Below, piece after piece: positions 1-5,730 of a stretch of DNA of 10,835 nt (position 1 is its first letter; each line of letters begins with the position of its first letter). Location: the NCBI GenBank assembly GCA_003545625.1, contig DODH01000290.1, forward strand, positions 1-10,835. Direction: 5' to 3'. This DNA comes from Nitrospina sp. (GTDB lineage Bacteria; Nitrospinota; Nitrospinia; Nitrospinales; VA-1). The position numbers and the translations under genes are program-made. The notes under the pieces were generated by a model. The model was not told the DNA's origin, made no database searches, and saw nothing but the letters and a program-made list of their open reading frames with translations.

Positions 1-190
1 CGTTCTACCCCATGCGGGGCATGAAAGCTAATGAATGGATATAGCTCGCTGGACCCGATGGGTCAATGCCCATATGGCGAAACCATAACCTTTAGGCTTC
101 TGGATGTAGGTGGGATGTCCTCTTCTTCAGCTTTCGCGTCCCACGGGGGAGAGGAACTGGGCAGGAACTTGATTGCGCCGAGATAACTTT
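1..190. other. Non-coding stretch with small hairpins
   Basis: No credible gene is visible: reading frames are short and carry no recognisable motif. Several small perfect inverted repeats are visible. CATGC/GCATG lies at 11-23 around GGG. GACCC/GGGTC lies at 52-64 around GAT. CCATATGG is a palindrome at 70-77. Near 139-153 there is a CCCACGGGGGAGAGG string resembling the palindromic string at 8976-9005. The stretch could be decayed repeat sequence or the untranscribed tail of a gene beyond the left edge. No terminator with a T tract was seen. Confidence 0.5.
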
Positions 191-236
191 TTGCTCACCA
201 AATAAAGCAACGGCACACTGGCCCCACGCCCAGTGG
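191..236 (+). repeat. Dispersed intergenic repeat, copy A
   Basis: The right half (218-236) reads CTGGCCCCACGCCCAGTGG. It matches the reverse complement of 5576-5594 at all but one base, and the reverse complement of 8908-8925 at 15 of 18. The left half (192-204, TGCTCACCAAATA) matches the reverse complement of 8927-8939 at 12 of 13, so the similarity to the copy near 8907-8940 spans both blocks with different spacing. The right half is itself an imperfect palindrome (CACTGG/CCAGTG at 216-235). It ends four bases before the extended -10 of the downstream gene. Confidence 0.6.
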
Positions 237-239
237 TGG

Positions 240-248
240 TGGTATAAT
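240..248 (+). promoter_or_regulatory. Extended -10 promoter for the LRR gene
   Basis: TGGTATAAT is a perfect TGnTATAAT extended -10 element. No good -35 lies 17 nt upstream; that position falls inside repeat copy A. The predicted transcription start is near 255, giving a leader of about 23 nt before the ATG at 278. The role is inferred from consensus match and spacing only. Confidence 0.45.
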
Positions 249-277
249 CACATCACCTAATCTAACGCCACCATGTT

Positions 278-1630
278 ATGAACGAAGCGAAAGACATTGA
301 CGATAGCCTGGATTTCCTGCGGTATTTTGAAAAAAATACCGAGAACCCCGACCTCGCCACCCTCATCCAGGAAAAGTTAAGTGCCGACAGAAAATCCCTG
401 AATCTTTTAGGTTGCCGGCTTGATGAAAAAGATTTCAAGGCCTTTGCCGGATTCAGTCCCATAAAATCTCTCTCTTCCTTGAATCTTGACCAAACGGGTT
501 TAAACTCGGGCGGACTACAACCCCTTAGTGCTTGCGACTGTTTTTGCAATCTGGAAAACCTTTCACTGGCAAACAATAATCTCGATGACGAAGCCCTATT
601 CTTCCTTTCCAAGTGCCGATCGTTAAACCGCCTGAAAATCTTGAATTTATCCAGCAATGAAATTGGGTCACTGGGAGCAAAGGTTCTTTCCCTGGCGGTG
701 GACATGGGTAGCCTAGAACAGTTGAACTTTTCCTATAACCGTTTGGAACCGCTTGGCATTAAATCGCTTGCCGATTCAAAACTGGGCCGCCAATTAACCG
801 ATATCAATTTTCGGGACACCGGAGTTGGTGATGAGGGTTTAAGATTTTTAACGCAGTCTCCGCCGCTCGAAAATATCGTCCGTATCGATCTTTCTGACAA
901 TGGCCTGACCGGCGCAGGCATGGAGGTTCTGGCGCGGTCCCGGGTGTTCCCCAACCTCAAGGTTTTGATCCTGAACAACAACCATCTTGGAGATGATGGC
1001 GTCTATGCCATGGCCGAGTCTCCCATGTTTGAAAAACTGGAAACACTGGTCATGCACAATAACGGGTTGACGACAGACAGTGCCATTTCTCTTGCCGAAT
1101 CTAAAACCATCACCCGGCTTAGAACGCTGGACCTGAATAATAACGATCTTCGCGCCGAGGGTGTGAAGGCACTGGCGGCATCCACAAATATGAAAGGCAT
1201 AGAAACTCTTGACCTGGGCGAGAACAAAATCGGTCCGGAGGGTGCAAAGGCCCTGGCACAATCTTCCCATTGCGCCGGGCTGAAAACTTTAAGACTGAAC
1301 AACAATAACATTTCCGATCTGGGAGCTTCGGCACTGGCCCGTTCTACCACCCTGACGCAGTTGGAATCCTTACACCTGGAAAACGAAAACTGGATTCACG
1401 CACAAGGCACTAAGGCAATTGCCGAGTCCAAAAACCTGTCCAGCCTTCGTCGACTGGTGCTCGCCCTGAACGCTATTGGCGATGAAGGTGCGGCTTATCT
1501 GGCCAATTCCCACCAACTCTCCGGCCTGCATTTTTTAAACGTAGCTGGGAGCAAACTCAGTCCCAAAGGGGAAGAGGCCCTGCAAAAATCCACGGCGCTG
1601 GCTAACCTTCAAGTTCTGGAAATTGTTTAA
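278..1630 (+). CDS. Leucine-rich repeat protein, ribonuclease-inhibitor type
   Basis: This 450-residue protein is almost entirely leucine-rich repeats of the ribonuclease-inhibitor class. From about residue 40 to the end there are roughly 15 units with consensus LxxLxLxxNxLxxxGxxxLAxSxxLxx. Nearly all are exactly 27 residues; the unit containing ENENW has one extra residue. The first 38 residues are charged and helical-looking. There is no signal peptide or membrane segment, so a cytoplasmic location is expected. RI-type repeats form a horseshoe used for protein binding, but the partner cannot be predicted. No enzymatic domain is attached. No clear Shine-Dalgarno precedes ATG 278, although an extended -10 lies 30 nt upstream, so translation may start on a very short leader. 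An overlapping ATG at 273 is followed at once by a stop. The cyclase gene follows on the same strand after 171 nt with its own promoter candidate. Confidence 0.85.
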   Translation: MNEAKDIDDSLDFLRYFEKNTENPDLATLIQEKLSADRKSLNLLGCRLDEKDFKAFAGFSPIKSLSSLNLDQTGLNSGGLQPLSACDCFCNLENLSLANNNLDDEALFFLSKCRSLNRLKILNLSSNEIGSLGAKVLSLAVDMGSLEQLNFSYNRLEPLGIKSLADSKLGRQLTDINFRDTGVGDEGLRFLTQSPPLENIVRIDLSDNGLTGAGMEVLARSRVFPNLKVLILNNNHLGDDGVYAMAESPMFEKLETLVMHNNGLTTDSAISLAESKTITRLRTLDLNNNDLRAEGVKALAASTNMKGIETLDLGENKIGPEGAKALAQSSHCAGLKTLRLNNNNISDLGASALARSTTLTQLESLHLENENWIHAQGTKAIAESKNLSSLRRLVLALNAIGDEGAAYLANSHQLSGLHFLNVAGSKLSPKGEEALQKSTALANLQVLEIV

Positions 1631-1662
1631 TCTATTGGTTTTTCAAATGCTTACAAACTGGT

Positions 1663-1682
1663 TTTAAACTCCCCCGTTTAAA
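1663..1682. repeat. Inverted repeat downstream of the LRR gene
   Basis: TTTAAAC and GTTTAAA form a perfect 7-bp inverted repeat around TCCCCC, 32 nt after the LRR stop codon. The stem is AT-rich and no T run follows, so it is a poor intrinsic terminator. It may be a weak terminator, a protein site or chance. Confidence 0.3.
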
Positions 1683-1730
1683 GAGAAAATTCCGGCATAC
1701 CTATAATAAGATGAGTTCCCTTTCTACTGC

Positions 1731-1759
1731 TTGATTTTCCTGCCTTGTCCCCGTATATT
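1731..1759 (+). promoter_or_regulatory. Sigma70-like promoter for the GGDEF-PilZ gene
   Basis: TTGATT (1731-1736) and TATATT (1754-1759) are separated by exactly 17 nt and match the sigma70 consensus at 4/6 and 5/6. The predicted start near 1766 gives a leader of about 36 nt to the ATG at 1802, which is preceded by GCAGGG. This placement supports translation beginning at 1802 rather than at the TTG at 1934. A second TATAAT at 1702-1707 has no convincing -35. Confidence 0.45.
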
Positions 1760-1801
1760 GCGGAGATAAGTCAAATGTAAATTTAATCCCGCAGGGCCAT
1801 T

Positions 1802-1915
1802 ATGAATGATTTAAGGCAAATTATCATAGATTCCCTGGATTCCTGTGCCACAGAGAATTCTGACTTCCGGGAAACCATTCAGGACCTCGTCGAGAATGAG
1901 GGTGAGGAAACTTAA
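1802..1915 (+). pseudogene. N-terminal part of GGDEF-PilZ gene, ended by in-frame TAA
   Basis: This 37-codon frame opens with ATG at 1802, behind a GCAGGG Shine-Dalgarno-like string and a promoter candidate. It reads MNDLRQIIID to LVENEGEET, then TAA at 1913-1915. It is in the same frame as the cyclase (1934 minus 1802 is 132). The 18 bases between the TAA and the TTG at 1934 are also open and read PILLNL, joining smoothly to LTHLEF. From memory, a family of diguanylate cyclases carries an N-terminal region of the form GEExYxVLLxxLTHLEF, so the TAA seems to occupy a tyrosine position, one base away from TAT or TAC. The best reading is one gene from 1802 to 2992 broken by a nonsense change or a sequence error. 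The alternative is a genuine 37-residue leader peptide, which is less likely given the continuity. Confidence 0.6.
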
Positions 1916-1933
1916 CCTATTTTACTTAATTTA

Positions 1934-2992
1934 TTGACCCACCTTGAATTCAGCACCCAGGACGCCAAAGCGAACTGGGATAATATCCTCAAACATCAAA
2001 ATCTGCTGGAAGTAAAACTCGACAGACCCGTCAAGTTGATAACCGCGATGTGCGACTATTTCAGCGATGTCTCTAAACACCTGCGAACTCCAACTATGAT
2101 TGAATTGCAGGCACTGGAGGAAACCAGGAAGATTTCCCGCACTGACGGATTAACCGGACTTTTTAATCGGCGGTTCTTCGATGAAGCCTTGGATGGAGAA
2201 ATCAACCGAGCCATAAGAAATGATGGAAACTTCACCCTCATTTTTTTTGATCCTGATAATTTTAAAAAATTAAATGATACCCAGGGTCACCAGGCAGGGG
2301 ACTTAACCCTGAAACGAGTGGCCGAAATCATGATAGTAGAAAAAAGAACTGAAGACATTGCCTGCAGATATGGTGGGGAAGAACTGGTCCTTATCCTTCC
2401 AGAAACCAAGAAGGTTAGCGCGCTGGTTATTGCTGAACGAATTCGGCAAAAAGTTGAAGAAGCAGAACTGGAGTTTGAAGGGAACTCATTTGGAGTCACT
2501 TTAAGCGGTGGGGTCGCTGCTTATCCTCTGGACGCGCAGAATATCAAGTCCCTGATTCACGCGGCCGACATCGCGCTTTATCAAGCGAAGGAAAACGGCA
2601 GGAACAGGATTTGCCTGCATGACCTGGACAAGCGGCATTATATCAGGATAGATTTTGCGGAAGAAGTGCAGGTCATCAAAGTCGACCAGGAATCCGAACA
2701 ACTCAATGTCCAGGGAAAAAATTTCAGTAACTCCGGTCTGCTTTTCGAAAGCCCTGTTGCCATTGAAATCGGCACACAAATACAGATACAAATTGCAGAC
2801 AAGAGCATCAGCAAGCCCATTATTGTAAAAGCCCAGGTTGCACGGGTAGAAAAGTTTAAATCCTATTATGATATCGGAGTGTCGTTTGTGGAAATTGATG
2901 ATACGGATGGAAACGAGATAGCACAAGCCCTGGCCAAAAACCTGGGAATCCCCGCCAGCTCACTCAATCAAAAAAAGAACCCGGAAAATTAA
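1934..2992 (+). CDS. GGDEF-PilZ diguanylate cyclase, probably missing its true N-terminus
   Basis: The product would make the second messenger c-di-GMP from two GTP and also bind it. In the frame read from TTG 1934 (352 residues), a GGDEF domain spans about 68-228. It shows DGLTGLFNRR at 71-80, FDPDNFKKLND with metal-binding D106, and the catalytic signature GGEEL at 147-151 (Leu replaces the usual Phe). An inhibitory-site RxxD (RTED, 138-141) sits five residues before it. A PilZ domain follows at about 233-325 with both ligand motifs, RHYIR (234-238) and NFSNSG (263-268). No membrane segment is present, so it is cytosolic. TTG 1934 has no Shine-Dalgarno. The natural start is probably ATG 1802, separated by an in-frame TAA at 1913-1915, so expression is doubtful unless translation restarts or the TAA is an error. 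The last codons overlap the convergent methyltransferase gene by 4 nt and contain that operon's terminator. Confidence 0.85.
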   Translation: MTHLEFSTQDAKANWDNILKHQNLLEVKLDRPVKLITAMCDYFSDVSKHLRTPTMIELQALEETRKISRTDGLTGLFNRRFFDEALDGEINRAIRNDGNFTLIFFDPDNFKKLNDTQGHQAGDLTLKRVAEIMIVEKRTEDIACRYGGEELVLILPETKKVSALVIAERIRQKVEEAELEFEGNSFGVTLSGGVAAYPLDAQNIKSLIHAADIALYQAKENGRNRICLHDLDKRHYIRIDFAEEVQVIKVDQESEQLNVQGKNFSNSGLLFESPVAIEIGTQIQIQIADKSISKPIIVKAQVARVEKFKSYYDIGVSFVEIDDTDGNEIAQALAKNLGIPASSLNQKKNPEN

Positions 2993-3000
2993 GGCCGGGT
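2970..3000 (-). terminator. Rho-independent terminator of the glycan operon
   Basis: Read leftward, ACCCGG and CCGGGT form a perfect GC-rich 6-bp stem (2995-3000 with 2979-2984) around a 10-nt loop. TTC and then seven T follow (2970-2976). The stop codons of both convergent genes lie in the loop, and the T tract lies within the last codons of the GGDEF-PilZ gene. In the rightward direction no T run follows the stem, so it should act only on the leftward operon. Confidence 0.7.
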
Positions 3001-3795
3001 CGCGAGCAAATTAAAGGTGTTTTGCGTTTTCAATACCCGGTTTGCCAACCAGGCATGAAGCCCATAACGCCGGGCACAATATTTCTCGATCTTCAAAACC
3101 TCTAAACCTTCACCCTGCAGAATTTCGCGGACCCGGACCGGGTCAATCCCCCCAAACTGTCGTTGGTAATCCGAATGGTGGTACTCATCATCCAGCACAG
3201 GAATTTTTCGCACCTTCATCTCAAACCGGTATAATTTTTCATCCAGCCAGGAAAGTATACGGTGCAGGGCAAACCTTATCGGCGATTGAACTTCCTGCTT
3301 GAGCGGCTCGAAAAACACAAGCAGTCTCTTCCCGGAAGAAAGCCTTGCGCAAATTTTTCGAAGCACCGATTCATAATCGAAGAGATGATGCAGGATTGCT
3401 GACAAGACGATCACATCAAACTCATCTTGATTTTGCGCCAGGAATTCCTCAGCATCTCCCACCACCAGATGAGCCTGCGGTTTCAGTGTTGCGGGGATGG
3501 AGTCTTCAAACGCCTGGATCATCTCCCGCGACAAATCCAAGCCGGTCACGCGATATCCCCTGGATAAAAAACCCAAAGAAAGGTAACCGGTTCCGCAACC
3601 CAGATCCAGAATTTCAGAGCCGGGATTCAGGTTGACACAAACCTCGTTGACCGTTCTTTCCAGAATAGAGTTCTGGAAAAAATTTGTTTGTTCAGGGTGA
3701 CGGGAAAGATATAGCCGGTTTTCCAGGGCATGCACCCTGCGGTTTTCTTCCAATACTTTTTCTTTAGTGATGGGGTCTGCCATCGCCGATTCCAT
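2989..3795 (-). CDS. Class I SAM-dependent methyltransferase
   Basis: This 268-residue protein has a Rossmann-type methyltransferase fold (UbiE/Methyltransf_11 style). Motif I is ILDLGCGTGYLSLGF near residues 62-75, the acidic end of strand 2 is GLDLS at 85-89, and motif IV is DVIVLSAILHHL near 125-136. About 55 helical residues precede the fold. The C-terminal part (DDEYHHSDYQRQFGG and beyond) is an extension that could hold substrate specificity. It is the last gene of the leftward run. Its start overlaps the stop of the upstream radical SAM gene by one base (TGATG), implying translational coupling. Another ATG four codons in (MADPIT) is possible. The context suggests methylation of a sugar, lipid carrier or glycan, but the sequence does not reveal the acceptor. 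No membrane segment is seen. Confidence 0.85.
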   Translation of the reverse strand: MESAMADPITKEKVLEENRRVHALENRLYLSRHPEQTNFFQNSILERTVNEVCVNLNPGSEILDLGCGTGYLSLGFLSRGYRVTGLDLSREMIQAFEDSIPATLKPQAHLVVGDAEEFLAQNQDEFDVIVLSAILHHLFDYESVLRKICARLSSGKRLLVFFEPLKQEVQSPIRFALHRILSWLDEKLYRFEMKVRKIPVLDDEYHHSDYQRQFGGIDPVRVREILQGEGLEVLKIEKYCARRYGLHAWLANRVLKTQNTFNLLATRP

Positions 3796-4643
3796 CAGGA
3801 CACGAGCTCTTCAAAAAAAAAGCGTTTTTTCGTTTTCGATGTCTTGCATTCGTTACAATTGATGCAGACATCGGGGTATTCCCCTTTTTCATGCTGGGCG
3901 CGTAACCGTTCAATTTCCCTACCCCGCCACAAGTCTTGCACACTATCCTGGAGAGCGTTTCCCAGTTTTAAGGAAGCATTGTAATCCACACAGCATGGAA
4001 GCACTGTGCCATCCCATAACACCACCAACTTCCCATAATCTTTGCCAAAAGGTTCCGGGCAGGGTTCCTCTCTCGGACTTTGAATCAGTTTGGGTTGTGT
4101 TCGAACATGATCAACAATGGTTTCCCAATGGCCGATAAAAGGATCAACATCTTCCTGGGTTTCTTCTTCTACGGTAAATACCACTCCTATGCTCAAATCG
4201 GGTCGACGTTTTTCTTTTTCATTTTTAAGCCGGATAATATTTTTTTCTATTTTTTCAAGCTCCACACCCCGTATCCGCTTAAACGTTTCCGCAGAACCAT
4301 CAATAGAAAAACGGATGATATTAAGAGGACTATCGATGATCCGGCCAATCATTTTGTTTGTCAACAGGGTCCCGTTGGTATTCATCACGATATATTTGAT
4401 TCCCGCTTCATGGGCATAATCAAACATCCTGAAAATCTCCTTGTGCAGGAGTGGTTCTCCCCAATTGTGCATGCAAAGATGTTCAAGCCCGGGGCTGTCG
4501 TCAATAACTTTTCTGAACAAACCAAAATCCATGAAACCTTCTTTCCGCGTCATGCCTTCTGTCACAAAACAAAACGTGCAACGCAGGTTGCAGGTATTGG
4601 TCGGTTCGATAATCAATGAAGTAAGAGGTTTAACCTGCATCAT
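3795..4643 (-). CDS. Radical SAM protein with SPASM domain
   Basis: This 282-residue radical SAM enzyme binds a [4Fe-4S] cluster through CNLRCTFC (Cys18, Cys22, Cys25). NWGEPLLHK near 60-68 is the SAM-binding GGE-type motif in its GEP form. RFSIDG near 111-116 is typical of the barrel. The C-terminal SPASM region has Cys195, the pair Cys217/Cys218 in GTVLPCCVDY, the LGNxxxxSxxxLWRG segment, and CINCNEC (Cys260, 263, 266), the layout used to bind auxiliary Fe-S clusters. Known SPASM enzymes modify peptides, but many family members encoded in polysaccharide clusters have no assigned reaction. There is no small precursor-peptide gene beside it. Its start lies within the end of the glycosyltransferase gene (4-nt overlap, or 1 nt from the second Met). 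AAGGTGATGG just upstream is a plausible ribosome site. Substrate unknown. Confidence 0.85.
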   Translation of the reverse strand: MMQVKPLTSLIIEPTNTCNLRCTFCFVTEGMTRKEGFMDFGLFRKVIDDSPGLEHLCMHNWGEPLLHKEIFRMFDYAHEAGIKYIVMNTNGTLLTNKMIGRIIDSPLNIIRFSIDGSAETFKRIRGVELEKIEKNIIRLKNEKEKRRPDLSIGVVFTVEEETQEDVDPFIGHWETIVDHVRTQPKLIQSPREEPCPEPFGKDYGKLVVLWDGTVLPCCVDYNASLKLGNALQDSVQDLWRGREIERLRAQHEKGEYPDVCINCNECKTSKTKKRFFFEELVS

Positions 4644-5569
4644 TCCATCACCTTTTCAACAATATAGTCTGGGCGACCCTGAACCTGGGAGTGGACCCTC
4701 CCGAGATATTCTCCCAGAAACCCAATGGATAAAAGCTGGACTCCGACAAAAAACGCAAACACCGCCGAGAGAACAATAAAACCTTCGATCAAAATCCCAT
4801 TTGCAATACGTTGGTACAAGAGAAAGGCCATCATGAGAAATCCCATGAAAGAACCAAACAATCCCATATAAGTCACCAGCCTTAACGGAAAGTTGGAATA
4901 CCCTGTTACCAGGTCCCATGATAGTTTGAACAAGGTCAGAAAACTGTATTTCGTTGCACCCTTTTTCCGGGCATGATGTTCCACTTCGATCTCCACGCTA
5001 GGTAGTCCCATCCAGCTCATCAGCACTGCCATGTATCGGGACCGATCCCGGCAGGTTTCAATTTTATCTATCACGCTCCGGCGCATGGCACGAAACGAAC
5101 TTAAATTTAGCTTGACGGATTTTTCAAAAAGTATTTGACCAATTCTATGCAGGAGCCTCGACCCCATGACTCTTAACAGCCCATCCTGCCGTTTTTTGTG
5201 CACAGTCGTAACCAGGTCAATATCATCCGTCAACGCAACAAGCAGTTTGGGAATTTCTTCTGGCGGATTCTGCAAATCCGAATCCAGTTGAACCACAATA
5301 TCCCCCCGGCTTATTCTAAAACCGGCCAGCACAGCAGACTGCTGGCCGAAGTTCCGGGTCAACCGTACCAGACGCAATGCCTTGTCGGCCTCCTTGATGC
5401 GTTTGAGTTTTTCAAACGATCCGTCATCACTGCCATCATCCACAATCAAAATTTCGTAAGAACGGCCCAACCCATCGCAAACAGATTTCAGACGCGAATA
5501 CAGCTCCTCGACCAAGGGCTCCTCGTTATAAACAGGAACGACAATAGAAATTTCAGGTTTTTTATCCAT
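4640..5569 (-). CDS. GT2 glycosyltransferase, DPM1/ArnC/GtrB-like
   Basis: This 309-residue membrane-anchored family 2 glycosyltransferase resembles enzymes that move a sugar from a nucleotide donor to polyprenyl phosphate on the inner face of the cytoplasmic membrane. The GT-A domain spans about 1-228, with ISIVVPVYNEE (7-17), the donor-binding VDDGSDDG (43-50), LTRNFGQQSAVLAGF (70-84) and the metal-binding DSD at 96-98 in VVQLDSDLQNPPEE. Two hydrophobic segments follow, about 231-252 and 262-286, then the usual GEYLGRVHxQVQGRPxYIV tail. Length and architecture are normal. It lies downstream of the 139-nt structured repeat. Its only Shine-Dalgarno-like string (GGAAAGAG, directly before ATG) abuts the repeat core. 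Tight overlap with the next radical SAM gene suggests joint translation. The sugar is unknown. Confidence 0.9.
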   Translation of the reverse strand: MDKKPEISIVVPVYNEEPLVEELYSRLKSVCDGLGRSYEILIVDDGSDDGSFEKLKRIKEADKALRLVRLTRNFGQQSAVLAGFRISRGDIVVQLDSDLQNPPEEIPKLLVALTDDIDLVTTVHKKRQDGLLRVMGSRLLHRIGQILFEKSVKLNLSSFRAMRRSVIDKIETCRDRSRYMAVLMSWMGLPSVEIEVEHHARKKGATKYSFLTLFKLSWDLVTGYSNFPLRLVTYMGLFGSFMGFLMMAFLLYQRIANGILIEGFIVLSAVFAFFVGVQLLSIGFLGEYLGRVHSQVQGRPDYIVEKVME

Positions 5570-5573
5570 CTCT

Positions 5574-5730
5574 TTCCACTAGGCGTGGGGCCAGCGAGCA
5601 ATCGCCTTTGCTGGCAAACCAAAAGCCATCTCGGCTTCAAGAGTTATTGCTATCTGCCTCTCTCGTTAGAGAGTACCGCCGAAAACAAAGGCGATTCGAT
5701 TCCTTCCACTAGGCGCCGGGCCCCTCCCGG
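5574..5730. repeat. Structured MITE-like repeat region, copies B and C
   Basis: TTCCACTAGGCG occurs twice as a direct repeat (5574-5585 and 5704-5715). Between the copies an 11-bp perfect inverted repeat, AATCGCCTTTG/CAAAGGCGATT (5600-5610 and 5686-5696), encloses two perfect hairpins: AAGCC/GGCTT at 5623-5637 and CTCTC/GAGAG at 5660-5673. An alternative hairpin GCCAGC/GCTGGC (5590-5595 and 5610-5615) competes with the left arm. CCGGG/CCCGG (5716-5730) adds a further hairpin at the right edge. Copy B (5576-5594) is the reverse complement of copy A with one difference. No open frame or transposase is present. The region fits a small non-autonomous mobile element or a pair of REP-like units inside the operon mRNA. 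Confidence 0.6.

Noticed and set aside
848..1270. Leftward frame opposite the LRR gene
   Set aside because: The forward strand has a clear 27-residue LRR periodicity. The antisense frame owes its length to the repeated codon pattern.
1802..1915. A regulatory leader peptide before the cyclase gene
   Set aside because: The frame is continuous with the cyclase apart from the TAA, and the protein sequence across the stop reads as one domain. No attenuator hairpin or run of regulatory codons is seen.
4080..4619. A 179-codon rightward frame opposite the radical SAM/SPASM gene
   Set aside because: It is the complement of a gene with intact CxxxCxxC and SPASM motifs. The antisense product is rich in Phe and Asn with no domain, as expected for a shadow.
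5574..5715. Possible tRNA or self-cleaving RNA in the spacer
   Set aside because: The arms do not match tRNA arm sizes. There is no CCA end, no T-loop sequence and no ribozyme core. A repeat element is the simpler reading.
5574..5715. CRISPR-like direct repeats
   Set aside because: Only two 12-bp copies about 130 nt apart, with no regular spacers and no cas gene nearby.
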